Assembly: GCF_024733565.1 (NCBI RefSeq)
Contig: NZ_JANIOC010000016.1
Coordinates: forward strand, 1-64,000
Length of the DNA: 64,000 bases
Direction of reading: 5' to 3'
From: Rossellomorea sp. SC111
GTDB taxonomy: Bacteria; Bacillota; Bacilli; Bacillales; Bacillaceae_B
In this document: one piece after another, positions 6,104 to 15,117 of the stretch
Numbering within the stretch: position 1 is the stretch's first letter
Layout: each line of letters opens with the position of its first letter
The notes under the pieces: model-generated
The model's database searches: none
Told to the model about the DNA's origin: nothing
The model's input: only the letters and a program-made list of their open reading frames with translations
Made by a program: the position numbers and the translations under genes

Positions 6104-7006
6104 GTGAAAGAAGATAATGTTTTTGAATTATCAACAGAGAAGGTGAATCAGAATACGCTGGGGATCGATACAGCGAGTACCGGCGACATTCTTCACATGA
6201 TGAATGAGGAAGATCAGAAGGTTGCGGCAGCGGTCAGGCTCGTCATCCCACAAATAGAAGAAGTGGTCGATAAGGTCGTGGCATCCATCTCACAAGGAGG
6301 AAGATTGATTTATATGGGAGCCGGCACTAGCGGAAGGTTAGGTGTCCTGGATGCAGTGGAATGCCCGCCGACGTTCAGCGTGGATAGTGACGTCGTAGTC
6401 GGGTTGATTGCCGGTGGTGAGAAGGCATTTGTGAAGGCGGTTGAAGGAGCCGAGGATGATGAAGGATTAGGGGTGTCGGATCTGAAAGAAATCGGACTGA
6501 CTCCTATGGATACGGTAGTCGGGATCGCGGCAAGCGGGCGTACTCCTTATGTTTTCGGTGGACTGAAATATGCAAGGGAGTTAGGCGCGACGGCAGTGGC
6601 TCTTTCCTGCAATACAGGGTCGAAAATTTCTGCCGAAGCTGAGCTTGCGATCGAAGTGGATGCAGGTCCCGAAGCATTGACGGGATCCACCCGTTTAAAG
6701 GCGGGTACGGCTCAGAAAATGGTGCTGAATATGATTTCCACTGCAAGCATGATCAAGCTCGGGAAAGCCTACGGAAATCTGATGGTGGATGTGAATATCA
6801 GCAATTACAAGCTTGAGCAGCGTGCAATCGGCATTATCGAGAGCATCACGGGTACCGATAAAGAAACGGCAGCAGCGACGCTGAAGAAGGCGGACAATGA
6901 AGTGAAGCCTTCGATCGTGATGATTACCCTCGGTTGTGAATATGAAGAAGCGAAGAGCCGTCTGGAAGATGCCAACGGATATGTCCGGCTGGCCATTGAA
7001 AAATAG
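6104..7006 (+). CDS. murQ: N-acetylmuramic acid 6-phosphate etherase
   Basis: A 300-residue SIS-domain enzyme that cleaves the D-lactyl ether of MurNAc-6-phosphate to give GlcNAc-6-phosphate and lactate in the cytoplasm. The family signature is clear: LIYMGAGTSGRLGVLDA with ECPPTF (about residues 67-89), AGGEKA, AASGRTPYVFGGL, and the long conserved GPEALTGSTRLKAGTAQK segment. Length is normal for MurQ. The start is GTG 6104 with GGGAGG eight bases upstream. It heads an operon with murP and mupG, which together hydrolyse, import and open MurNAc-containing sugars from wall turnover. The repressor gene murR, present in the B. subtilis and S. aureus operons, is missing here. Confidence 0.96.
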   Translation: MKEDNVFELSTEKVNQNTLGIDTASTGDILHMMNEEDQKVAAAVRLVIPQIEEVVDKVVASISQGGRLIYMGAGTSGRLGVLDAVECPPTFSVDSDVVVGLIAGGEKAFVKAVEGAEDDEGLGVSDLKEIGLTPMDTVVGIAASGRTPYVFGGLKYARELGATAVALSCNTGSKISAEAELAIEVDAGPEALTGSTRLKAGTAQKMVLNMISTASMIKLGKAYGNLMVDVNISNYKLEQRAIGIIESITGTDKETAAATLKKADNEVKPSIVMITLGCEYEEAKSRLEDANGYVRLAIEK

Positions 7007-7100
7007 TCTGATGGTATAGGGGTACCTGTCCCCATCCGTTCATAGAAATAGAATGGGAGGGACAATAAATAGATATAAGGAACGAAAGGGGAAGGTGAAT

Positions 7101-8459
7101 GTGACGAATAAAGAATTGGCTGGAGTCATTTTGGAACGGTTTGGCGGTGCTGATAATATCGCAAGCTATGAACATTGCATGACGAGATTGAGAGTGAAGG
7201 TGTATAACGAGGACCTTGTTCAAAAAGCCGAGATCAAGAAAATAGAAGGAGTACTCGGGTTCGTGGAGGATGAAACGTACCAGGTCATCCTGGGACCGGG
7301 GAAAGTCAATAAGGTAACGGAAGAATTCGGGAAGCTGGTTTCAGCCGGTGCAGGAGATCTTGACCTGAAGGCAAGGGCCGCAGAACAGAAGGCTGACTTG
7401 AAGAAGAAGAATGCCACACCATTCAAACTGCTTCTAAGACGCGTGGCGAATATATTCATTCCCCTCATCCCGGCACTGATTGCGTCAGGACTGATCACAG
7501 GGTTCACAAAGTTCTTCGTACAGGCAGGCTGGCTGAACGGTGAATCCCAGCTTGTCATGATGCTTTCCATCATCGGAAGCGGATTATTCGGGTACCTCGG
7601 TATCCTTGTCGGGATGAATGCGGCGAAGGAATTCGGCGGATCGGCGGCACTAGGTGGTTTGGCCGGGATCCTGATCATCAATCCCGCGATTGGTGATGTG
7701 ACGCTGTTTGGAGAAAATCTATTGCCTGGCCGTGGTGGGTTGATTGGTGTCTTGATTGCAGCCATCTTCATAGCTTTTGTTGAAAAAAACGTTCGGAAAG
7801 TCATTCCACAGGCAGTCGACATCATTGTGACGCCTACGATTGCGCTACTGGTGACTGGATTACTTACGTACACAGTATTTATGCCGGTTGGCGGTTTTAT
7901 TTCAGACATTATTACAAATGGACTTCTTTCTCTTATTGATATGGGCGGTCTTGTTGCCGGATTCGTACTTGGCGCTACCTTCCTGCCACTCGTTGTGACA
8001 GGCTTGCACCAAGGATTGACACCGGTGCATTTAGAATTGATCAACACGATCGGGGACGATCCGCTATTACCGATCCTTGCCATGGGTGGAGCCGGTCAGG
8101 TTGGAGCGGCATTTGCCATCTTTATGAAAACGAAAAAGAAGAAGCTGAAGCGGGCAATCGGCGGTGCGCTTCCTGCGGGGATGCTTGGAATCGGTGAGCC
8201 ACTGATTTTCGGTGTCACCCTTCCATTAGGAAGACCGTTCCTGACAGCCTGTTTAGGAGCGGGGTTCGGTGGAGCATTCCAGGCGTACTTCGATGTGGCT
8301 ACGTTTGCCATCGGGGTATCCGGTCTGCCGTTGATCTTCCTGGTCAACGCTGGGGAGATTCTCTACTATACTCTTGGACTATTGATTGCCTATGCGGCAG
8401 GATTCGCTTTGACGTACCTGTTTGGGTTCAAGGATGAAATGGCGAGTGAGTTTGAATGA
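7101..8459 (+). CDS. murP: MurNAc-specific PTS transporter, EIIBC
   Basis: About 452 residues. The N-terminal EIIB domain carries the phosphorylated cysteine in NIASYEHCMTRLRVKV (about residue 25), followed by a linker and a ten-helix EIIC domain of the glucose-sucrose superfamily (FIPLIPALIASGLITG; GLHQGLTPVHLELI; GIGEPLIFGVTLPLG). No EIIA domain is present, as in known MurP, so phosphate must come from another system's EIIA. It imports and phosphorylates MurNAc or its disaccharides. GTG 7101 is preferred because GGGGAAGG lies at the right distance; the longer in-frame reading from ATG 7053 would add an unconserved head. Its last codons overlap the mupG start (ATGA). Confidence 0.92.
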   Translation: MTNKELAGVILERFGGADNIASYEHCMTRLRVKVYNEDLVQKAEIKKIEGVLGFVEDETYQVILGPGKVNKVTEEFGKLVSAGAGDLDLKARAAEQKADLKKKNATPFKLLLRRVANIFIPLIPALIASGLITGFTKFFVQAGWLNGESQLVMMLSIIGSGLFGYLGILVGMNAAKEFGGSAALGGLAGILIINPAIGDVTLFGENLLPGRGGLIGVLIAAIFIAFVEKNVRKVIPQAVDIIVTPTIALLVTGLLTYTVFMPVGGFISDIITNGLLSLIDMGGLVAGFVLGATFLPLVVTGLHQGLTPVHLELINTIGDDPLLPILAMGGAGQVGAAFAIFMKTKKKKLKRAIGGALPAGMLGIGEPLIFGVTLPLGRPFLTACLGAGFGGAFQAYFDVATFAIGVSGLPLIFLVNAGEILYYTLGLLIAYAAGFALTYLFGFKDEMASEFE

Positions 8460-9487
8460 TCGGGATTTCCATCTATCTGTCTGATGAAGATGCCGAGGCG
8501 AGGATTCTTCGTGCCTCTTCATCAGGTGTCAAACTTGCTTTTACCTCTCTTCATATTCCGGAAGAATCAGGAATAAGTCCCGACCGGGTGAGGGGTCTCC
8601 TATCCCTTTTTAAAAGGGAGGGATTCCGGGTGTTTGCCGATGTGTCGAAGAAGACGCCTGCCATGCTTGGGCTTTATCGTTTTGAAGAGCTCAAAGAATT
8701 AGGCGTTACGTCCCTGAGACTGGATGATGGATTTACGACGGATGAAATGCTCGAGTTATCCCGTCATTTTCGGATCGCCATCAATGCCAGTACCGTTGGT
8801 GGAAAAGAACTGCAGCGGTGGATCGATTGCGGTCTGGCAACAGGAAACATTATTGCCTGGCATAATTTTTATCCGAAACCGGAAACGGGGTTGGATCAGG
8901 ACTATTTTCTGGAGCAGCAAAACCTGTATGATACGCTCGGTATTCCTGTTTATGCATTTATACCAGGGGATGAAAAGAAGCGTGGGCCATTACATCTGGG
9001 ACTGCCTACATTGGAAGACCACCGTGGACAAAGTCCATATGTCAGTGCCTTACAATTGAAAACGTGGGGCGTGACGGGTGTATTCGTTGGCGATCCAGGC
9101 TGTTCTGAGGAACTGCAGGAGAAACTTGTGCGATTCGATCAGGAAGATATCATCGAGCTCCGTTACAGTGGAAACTGGGAAATCGATGGGGAGTACCAGC
9201 TCAGACCGGATCCGGGCCGGGATGTGTTTCGGTTGTTGGACACAAGGACTGGAAGCGAGATTCCTCCACAAACTACCGAGGAGCGGCCACGGGGTGCGAT
9301 TACACAGGATAATAATCTGTATGGGCGTTATAGAGGGGAAATGCAGATTGTTCGATGTGACTTAGAGAGTAACCCCGCAGTCAATGTAATGGGAAGAGTA
9401 TGTGACGAAGATCTTCCTTTACTAGAATGGCTTAAACCTGGTCAAAAGCTGCGAGTGGTCAGAGGGACGGACCTTCTTAAAAAGTAG
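8456..9487 (+). CDS. mupG: MupG-type 6-phospho-N-acetylmuramidase (DUF871)
   Basis: A 343-residue DUF871 protein: a TIM-barrel-like N-terminal domain (IGISIYLSDED; LRLDDGFTTDEM; IAINASTVGG; AWHNFYPKPETGLD) and a cyclophilin-like C-terminal domain (ERPRGAITQDNNLYGRYRGEMQ). S. aureus MupG splits MurNAc-6P-GlcNAc inside the cell, and its gene is linked to murQ-murP, exactly as here. Translation is coupled to murP by an ATGA overlap. The last residues, RGTDLLKK, are encoded by a copy of the dispersed GAGGGACGGACC element, which has apparently replaced the original C-terminus. Confidence 0.9.
   Translation: MIGISIYLSDEDAEARILRASSSGVKLAFTSLHIPEESGISPDRVRGLLSLFKREGFRVFADVSKKTPAMLGLYRFEELKELGVTSLRLDDGFTTDEMLELSRHFRIAINASTVGGKELQRWIDCGLATGNIIAWHNFYPKPETGLDQDYFLEQQNLYDTLGIPVYAFIPGDEKKRGPLHLGLPTLEDHRGQSPYVSALQLKTWGVTGVFVGDPGCSEELQEKLVRFDQEDIIELRYSGNWEIDGEYQLRPDPGRDVFRLLDTRTGSEIPPQTTEERPRGAITQDNNLYGRYRGEMQIVRCDLESNPAVNVMGRVCDEDLPLLEWLKPGQKLRVVRGTDLLKK
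9462..9476 (+). repeat. dispersed element GAGGGACGGACCTT, copy 2 (inside mupG 3' end)
   Basis: GAGGGACGGACCTTC lies within the last codons of mupG and encodes part of its RGTDLLKK tail. A single arm, with no complementary partner nearby. Confidence 0.8.
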
Positions 9488-9490
9488 TGA

Positions 9491-9529
9491 AAAGAGCATG
9501 GGAACATCCCCATGCTCTTTTCATTTTTT
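9491..9529 (+). terminator. murQ-murP-mupG operon terminator
   Basis: Stem AAAGAGCATGGG / CCCCATGCTCTTT with a short loop followed by TCATTTTTT, directly after mupG. Confidence 0.92.
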
Positions 9530-9623
9530 ACAAGGAATCCACCCAAATGCCTCTTTTCATGACATATTTACATATACTCATTAAATTCCCTTTATTTTCT
9601 GTTATGATATTATCAACGAATAT

Positions 9624-9631
9624 TTCGACAA
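9624..9631 (+). promoter_or_regulatory. 0A-box-like site upstream of the histidine kinase
   Basis: TTCGACAA matches the Spo0A binding box (complement TTGTCGAA) and lies 28 bases before the kinase start. Regulation by Spo0A is inferred only from this match. Confidence 0.45.
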
Positions 9632-9658
9632 TAACCGGAATGAAGGGAATGCCAATCA

Positions 9659-10780
9659 ATGACTAGTGCTTCAACCTTGCTGATACAATACCTGGAAGAT
9701 CATTCAGACGAATTTCTACATAATTGGCGAAAAAGTATCGTACTTTCAGATAACGATTTATATAAAGAAGAAGTATTGAATAATGGTGTGAAGATGTTTC
9801 AATTAGTGAAGCGTGCGATTGTGAAACCTCTCACGGAAGAAGAAATCACTACACTTGCCCACAAGACTGCCCTTGAACGGGTCAATGCCAACGTGAATAT
9901 CAGCGAATTTGTATATAACGTGAATATAGGCAAGAGCATCGTTATCAAATGGGTGAGTAATTCTGGAATCGAACTGCGGGAATTGCAGCCCTTGATTGAA
10001 GATATCAATTCGCTATTTGACCGCTTCTCCTATCTCGCCGTCAGAAAATATACGGAAATCAAAGAGCAGCAGCTTCAAGAGAAGGACCTGTATATCGATC
10101 AAACCCACAAGGAACGCTTGACAATCCTCGGTCAGATGAGTTCAAGCTTCGTTCATGAATTCCGGAATCCACTGACGTCCATCATCGGTTTCACCAAGCT
10201 CCTCCAGAACGGCTATCCTGATCTTCCCTACCTGGATATCATGCAGCATGAGCTCGAGCAATTGAATTACCGCATTTCCCAATTCCTCCACGTATCGAGA
10301 AAAGACCTGATCGATAGTACAAGGGAAGAAATCATCTTGACCGATCACCTGGAAGAGACCATCGAGTTCCTGTATCCGAGCCTCCTGGATGGGGATGTAT
10401 CAATCGATTTCAAATGTGAGGAAGATATCAAGGTGCTCGGAAATCGTGATGAGTTAAGACAGGTATTTCTCAACCTCATCATGAACTCTATCGATGCCCT
10501 TCAAGAAGTGGATGGTCATAAGCAGATCACTGTCTCCTGTAATGTGAAGGATGGCAGGACGAATCTAATCATCTCCAACAATGGTCCAGAGATCAAAGAA
10601 GAAACCATCGAAGCAATCTTTGAACCTTTTTACACGACGAAGGACCTTGGGACTGGAATCGGTCTGTATATTTGTAAGAAGCTGATTGAAAAGCACGGTG
10701 GCGCGATAAGCTGTCATTCTAATGAGAAATGGACGACGTTTACGATCGTCATCCCTGTTGAATCAAACGTTGTAATGTAA
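9659..10780 (+). CDS. orphan sporulation-type histidine kinase with RsbRD-like N-terminus
   Basis: A 373-residue soluble kinase. The first 130 residues form an all-helical RsbR/RsbRD N-terminal-like sensor domain (IQYLEDHSDEFLHNWRKSI; NVNISEFVYNVNIGKSIVIKW), followed by a coiled linker. The HisKA domain holds the phosphorylated histidine in FVHEFRNPLTSIIGF at about residue 166, and the HATPase_c domain shows NLIMNSIDAL (N box), FEPFYTTKDLGTGIGL (F/G boxes). HEFRNPLTSI is typical of phosphorelay kinases that feed Spo0F in Bacillus. There is no adjacent response regulator and no transmembrane helix, so it is a cytosolic orphan. Its likely role in sporulation or competence is inference from the motif and the upstream 0A-box. 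Confidence 0.85.
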   Translation: MTSASTLLIQYLEDHSDEFLHNWRKSIVLSDNDLYKEEVLNNGVKMFQLVKRAIVKPLTEEEITTLAHKTALERVNANVNISEFVYNVNIGKSIVIKWVSNSGIELRELQPLIEDINSLFDRFSYLAVRKYTEIKEQQLQEKDLYIDQTHKERLTILGQMSSSFVHEFRNPLTSIIGFTKLLQNGYPDLPYLDIMQHELEQLNYRISQFLHVSRKDLIDSTREEIILTDHLEETIEFLYPSLLDGDVSIDFKCEEDIKVLGNRDELRQVFLNLIMNSIDALQEVDGHKQITVSCNVKDGRTNLIISNNGPEIKEETIEAIFEPFYTTKDLGTGIGLYICKKLIEKHGGAISCHSNEKWTTFTIVIPVESNVVM

Positions 10781-10782
10781 TG

Positions 10783-10817
10783 AAAACATCTCATTCACTC
10801 GGAATGAGGTGTTTTTA
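10783..10817. terminator. bidirectional terminator
   Basis: AAAACATCTCATTC / GAATGAGGTGTTTTT serves the kinase gene on the plus strand; the same stem flanked by A residues can end the ugd transcript on the minus strand, whose last codons overlap it. Confidence 0.85.
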
Positions 10818-12132
10818 ATACGGAATGAATGACGGGAGGTCTACCTATTGAATAATAATCAATGGCCTCACATTCAGCTTCTTCAAGGGAAAAACAATTT
10901 CGACCATCAAATAGTATAGGGTTTTTCATGAGCTTGGAGATGGTTTTCAAACGTAACACTTTAAACTCTTCCCATTCGGTTGCAATGAATAACATCTCCT
11001 GATCTTCGATGGCTTCAAAGCAATGGTCTGCATATGTCACACGCGAACCAAGGGCGGATTTTGCATTTTCCTGAGCAACTGGATCGTATACCGTAACCTG
11101 GACTCCTTCTTCCAGCAACAGATTGATCATTTCCAAGGAAGCCGCTTCTCTGATGTCGTCCGTATTGGGTTTGAAGGAGAGACCTAATAGTCCTGCCCGC
11201 TTACCTTTCAGGTCCTTTAAGCGCTCTTTCGCCATTTGAACCAACTTCACTTGTTGTTTGGCATTGACATGAATGACCGATTCCAATAAGTCGAAATCAT
11301 GCTCCATTTCCCCGGCCATTTGAACGAGGGCATTCGTATCTTTCGGAAAGCATGATCCCCCATATCCAATGCCGGCTTGAAGGAATGACGAACCGATGCG
11401 CTTATCCATGCCCATTCCTTTCGCCACATCTTCAACATTCGCCCCAAGTTTTTCACACAGATTCGCAATCTCATTGATAAAGCTGATCTTGGTTGCTAAA
11501 AAGGCGTTAGAGGAATATTTGATCATTTCAGCGCTTTCGATTGATGTGTGTAAAATCGGCACCCCAAACGGTAAGACCATTTCTTCTAATTTCTTAGCTG
11601 TTTCTTCCTCTTCCGAGCCGATGACGATCCGGTCCCCGTTGAACGTATCATGAATGGCGGACCCCTCCCTCAGGAATTCAGGATTTGAAGCAATCCTGAA
11701 CGTGGCGGCTGGGGAAGAATGAGTGTCCAACCAGAATTTCACCTTGCGATTGGTTCCCACGGGAACGGTGCTCTTTGTCACGACAATTGTGCCCGTTTCC
11801 CGGGCATGTGAGCCGATGTTTTCCGCCACGTCCTTAAGGGCAGACAGGTCGGCAGAACCATCCGGACGGGAAGGGGTTCCCACGGCAATGATGATGACTT
11901 CAGCTTTCTCGCAGGCAACGTGATAGTCTGTGGTAAAGGACAAATGGCCGGATCCGGTGGTCTTTTCCAGTAATTCGTTTAATCCCGGTTCATAGATAGG
12001 GGACTCTCCACTCTTTAACACCTCCACTTTTTCTTTGTTTGCGTCCAGGCAAATAACGTGGTGTCCGGTTTCTGCCAGGCATGCCCCTGTGACAAGCCCT
12101 ACATAGCCGGCACCGATTACTGAAATATTCAT
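10795..12132 (-). CDS. ugd: UDP-glucose 6-dehydrogenase
   Basis: A 445-residue enzyme oxidising UDP-glucose to UDP-glucuronate with two NAD+ for teichuronic acid or exopolysaccharide synthesis. It shows the Rossmann motif ISVIGAGYVGLVTGACLA at the N-terminus, VGTPSRPDGSADLS, the hinge helix EMIKYSSNAFLATKISFINE, and the catalytic cysteine in GYGGSCFPKDT (about residue 258). The C-terminal UDP-binding domain includes GLSFKPNTDDIREA. Length is standard for the TuaD/Ugd family. It follows gtaB with a four-base overlap, so the two steps glucose-1-P to UDP-glucose to UDP-glucuronate are made together. Confidence 0.95.
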   Translation of the reverse strand: MNISVIGAGYVGLVTGACLAETGHHVICLDANKEKVEVLKSGESPIYEPGLNELLEKTTGSGHLSFTTDYHVACEKAEVIIIAVGTPSRPDGSADLSALKDVAENIGSHARETGTIVVTKSTVPVGTNRKVKFWLDTHSSPAATFRIASNPEFLREGSAIHDTFNGDRIVIGSEEEETAKKLEEMVLPFGVPILHTSIESAEMIKYSSNAFLATKISFINEIANLCEKLGANVEDVAKGMGMDKRIGSSFLQAGIGYGGSCFPKDTNALVQMAGEMEHDFDLLESVIHVNAKQQVKLVQMAKERLKDLKGKRAGLLGLSFKPNTDDIREAASLEMINLLLEEGVQVTVYDPVAQENAKSALGSRVTYADHCFEAIEDQEMLFIATEWEEFKVLRLKTISKLMKNPILFDGRNCFSLEEAECEAIDYYSIGRPPVIHSVLKTPHSE

Positions 12133-13049
12133 TCGGTTCCCACCTTTTCAAGCAGTTCTTTCAAGTATGAGGTTAATGCCGGTTGCAGTTCCGGCCTTCT
12201 CATCGCACATTCAATCGTCGCTTTAATGAAGCCGAACTTATCTCCGATGTCATAGCGGTCACCGTCAAATACTTTAGCATACATAGAGTGTTCTTGATTA
12301 TAGTGGTTCAATGCGTCGGTCAACTGGAACTCTCCGCCCGCCCCCACTTGCAACCGTTCTAAGTAAGAGAAGATTTCAGGAGTTAGAATGTATCTTCCCA
12401 TGATTGCCAGATTTGAAGGAGCTTCATGTGGAAGGGGCTTTTCAACCAATCCCCGGATGCGATGAATAGGATTCTCATCGGATTTTCCCGTTGGGAATGG
12501 GCTGACAATCCCATACTTCGATACTTCTTCATCCTTCACTTCCTGAACCCCGATGATCGGTGCTTGAAACTCATTGAAAGAATCCATCAGCTGGCTGACA
12601 CACGGCTGGTCAGAAAGGATCATATCATCCCCCAGCATGACGGCGAACGGATCATCCCCGATGAAGGACCGGGCACACAGGACGGCATGGCCCAGCCCCA
12701 GTGGCTCCTTCTGTCTGATATAATGAATGTTTGCGAGATTCGCAATCAACTGCACTTCTTCAAGGGCATCCCATTTTTCTTTTTTCTCCAAGGTTGCTTC
12801 TAATTCATATGATTTATCAAAGTGATCCTCGATACTCCTCTTGCCGCGACCGGTAATGATGATGATATCCGTGATCCCGGAATGCACGGCCTCTTCTATG
12901 ATGTATTGTATGGTCGGTTTATCTACGATTGGAAGCATTTCCTTCGGCTGGGCCTTCGTGGCTGGGAGAAATCGTGTACCTAAGCCTGCTGCCGGGATGA
13001 TGGCTTTTGTTACTTTTTTCTTGGGTAAGGAAAGATCGAATTGATTCAC
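12129..13049 (-). CDS. gtaB: UTP-glucose-1-phosphate uridylyltransferase
   Basis: A 306-residue GalU/GtaB enzyme making UDP-glucose from UTP and glucose-1-phosphate. The nucleotide-binding signature IIPAAGLGTRFLPATKAQPK and the following EMLPIVDKPTIQYI are textbook, as are GQ-less FAVMLGDDMIL, KYGIVSPF, and VEKPLPHEAPSNLAIMGRYI. The start is GTG 13049, eight bases after GGAGG; an upstream in-frame GTG overlaps that site. UDP-glucose feeds wall teichoic acid glucosylation, glycolipid anchors and, through the adjacent ugd, uronate polymers. Many Bacillus strains carry several GtaB paralogues, so this may be an accessory copy. Confidence 0.95.
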   Translation of the reverse strand: MNQFDLSLPKKKVTKAIIPAAGLGTRFLPATKAQPKEMLPIVDKPTIQYIIEEAVHSGITDIIIITGRGKRSIEDHFDKSYELEATLEKKEKWDALEEVQLIANLANIHYIRQKEPLGLGHAVLCARSFIGDDPFAVMLGDDMILSDQPCVSQLMDSFNEFQAPIIGVQEVKDEEVSKYGIVSPFPTGKSDENPIHRIRGLVEKPLPHEAPSNLAIMGRYILTPEIFSYLERLQVGAGGEFQLTDALNHYNQEHSMYAKVFDGDRYDIGDKFGFIKATIECAMRRPELQPALTSYLKELLEKVGTE

Positions 13050-13286
13050 GCTACACACCTCCGAAAATATGTATCTCTTTCTATATTATCAGAGGAGGGG
13101 GCGGGATATCCCTTGGGAAAGGCTGGTTTTACGAAGAATTTACATGGACGGAGTAGGTATGGAGGGGGGGATGGTAGTTGTTTGCTGGTTTAGAAAAAAG
13201 ATTTCTCGAAAAGGAGGCACAATAACTGGGGGAATCTCGTATGATTATTTCAAATCAAGCTTGAAAAATGGCCCCGCCTCGCCCAC

Positions 13287-13332
13287 ACAAAAAGCCGACC
13301 CCGGCAGGCTCTAAACGCCTGCCAAGATCGGC
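13287..13332 (-). terminator. terminator of the neutral protease gene
   Basis: On the minus strand, GCCGATCTTGGCAGGC pairs with GCCTGCCGGGGTCGGC across a seven-base loop and is followed by TTTTT. The 230 bases between this and gtaB hold no supported gene. Confidence 0.9.
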
Positions 13333-13344
13333 ACCACATTCTGT

Positions 13345-15117
13345 TTACTCCACACCCACCGCACTATAAGCTGATTCCACCGCTTTTACTTCTGCAGAAG
13401 ACTCACCATTGCGGTCAGGATACAGATCCCTCGCCGCCTGGATGGCTGCTTGTCTCATTTCGCTGAAGCCGGATGTCGCAGTCAGATAAAGAGTGAGGGC
13501 ACGGTAATAGATTTTCTCTGCTTTCGCCTTGCCGATTCCCGTCACTTCCACGCCATGGTGGGTTCCGCCATCGGTCAACAGGTAAGCGGCTTTATTATTG
13601 ATGGAGCTGTTAATATGCACACCGCCATTATCAAGATCCCCAAGATAACGATCGTCATAGTGATCAGGGTAGTAGCCTGATTCCGTGTATCCACCGATAT
13701 TGACGGATGCCGGATCCTTCATGTCCCGAAGTCCATCGCCGGAGCGGTTCGGTGTCCAAATGCCTTCACCAAGGAGCCACAGGTCGTCTCCTGTTTTATT
13801 TTCTACAAAAGACCCCATGATGTCTGCAAGGGATTCGTTGATGGCACCGGACTCATTTTCATATACCAGGTCGGCTGTCCGGTCGATGACACCATGTGTC
13901 ATTTCGTGTCCGATGACATCAAGACCACCGGAAAGGGAGATCATGCGTTCACCGTCTCCATCCCCGTAAAGCATTTGTTTTCCGTTCCAGGCTGCGTTGT
14001 TCCATTTTTCCCCGATATGGACTGTAGAAATGAGTTTCATGCCATTGTTGTCCAAGGAATTACGAGCGAATTTCGTTTTGTAATAATCAAATACTTTCCC
14101 TGCATTGATATGGGCGGACACAGCGGCGGGATCATAGAAAAAGCTTTTTGGGCTTGTTACTTCAAAACCGGTCAAACCGAAGAGGGCGGATAGTATGATA
14201 AACGTATTGGGTGGCATCTGGTTGGCTTTAAACGTATGAATTCCATTGGCTCTTGTCCCGTCAAATAGATAATGTGTGCCATTGCCCATATCTTTTACAG
14301 CGTTAAAGGTCTGCAGATTCCCAAACATGTCCATTCCCCTGGCCTGTACCGGTTGGGTGGCAGGAGGGAGGGCCCTTGTGGAAGTTTTCACGTAACTCGG
14401 TGTCATTGCCCCGCTCGATTTAAAGTCTTTCGTTGCGTCTTGGATCTCGTTGTAGTGGTTGATGATTTCCCCGGTCATAGCATCCACGAAGTAGTGGAAG
14501 TAGCCTGGTGCAGGGACGGACGTCGAGGCTTTTACCAAATAAGATAGAACATACTTCCCTTCATGAGGATAGATGATAAGTTCCGATTCAATCCCATCAT
14601 AATCTGAGACTTTCCCAATTTCCACGTCGATACTCGCTTTTACTGTCTCGAGGGCTTCCTCTTTGGAAACGGATGCCTCAGTAGGGACAGCAGATTTTGA
14701 TAGATTTTGAGAAACACTTCCGAAGAAGGCTTTCACATCATTATTTGAATCTAATGCGATGGTTTGCTCTGATCCATAAACAGGAACCCCGCCGAGCTGC
14801 TCGACGGTTCTGTAATGATAGGAACCATTCTTACTGTCGTCTTCCTCTTGAATGATCTTGAAGTGGTTCTTTGCCGCCTCGATGGAGACAACTGACTTCG
14901 TTTGGGGTTGTAACACTTTGGACTGCAGGAACTGATACAGCACATCCTGCTTCGACAATCCTTCAGGGGCATCCCATGACTCTACTATGTAGGAAGGACT
15001 GTTCTTCACTTGCTCATTTGCCAGCACATTGTACCCCGGTGCTGCCAGACTCCCGAATGCAAGGGAGGTCGCGATCAACACGGGTATTGTTCTCTTCTTC
15101 ATCTTCTTTTGTTTCAA
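13345..15117 (-). CDS. thermolysin-like neutral metalloprotease (bacillolysin, M4)
   Basis: A 590-residue secreted preproprotease. A signal peptide (KKRTIPVLIATSLAFGSLA) is followed by an FTP propeptide, a PepSY domain (about residues 110-200, EVGKVSDYDGIESELIIYP) and the M4 catalytic domain. The zinc site is HEMTH at about residues 404-408, with the third ligand in GAINESLAD about 20 residues on; the second domain has the GGVHINSSINNKAAYLL block with the catalytic histidine region. It degrades extracellular protein. The start is TTG 15117, six bases after GGAGAGGTG; the longer frame from 15174 runs over that site. Monocistronic, with a strong terminator. Confidence 0.95.
   Translation of the reverse strand: MKQKKMKKRTIPVLIATSLAFGSLAAPGYNVLANEQVKNSPSYIVESWDAPEGLSKQDVLYQFLQSKVLQPQTKSVVSIEAAKNHFKIIQEEDDSKNGSYHYRTVEQLGGVPVYGSEQTIALDSNNDVKAFFGSVSQNLSKSAVPTEASVSKEEALETVKASIDVEIGKVSDYDGIESELIIYPHEGKYVLSYLVKASTSVPAPGYFHYFVDAMTGEIINHYNEIQDATKDFKSSGAMTPSYVKTSTRALPPATQPVQARGMDMFGNLQTFNAVKDMGNGTHYLFDGTRANGIHTFKANQMPPNTFIILSALFGLTGFEVTSPKSFFYDPAAVSAHINAGKVFDYYKTKFARNSLDNNGMKLISTVHIGEKWNNAAWNGKQMLYGDGDGERMISLSGGLDVIGHEMTHGVIDRTADLVYENESGAINESLADIMGSFVENKTGDDLWLLGEGIWTPNRSGDGLRDMKDPASVNIGGYTESGYYPDHYDDRYLGDLDNGGVHINSSINNKAAYLLTDGGTHHGVEVTGIGKAKAEKIYYRALTLYLTATSGFSEMRQAAIQAARDLYPDRNGESSAEVKAVESAYSAVGVE

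Noticed and set aside
7220-8083. 287-codon open frame on the minus strand
   Set aside because: Complete shadow of murP, which has clear PTS EIIBC motifs on the plus strand; the product is rich in Pro/Ser with no family features.
13069-13314. 81-codon open frame between gtaB and the neutral protease gene
   Set aside because: No ribosome binding site, unusual composition, and it runs into the protease terminator hairpin.
14272-14547. Plus-strand frames inside the neutral protease gene
   Set aside because: Shadow frames opposite a clearly recognised M4 protease.
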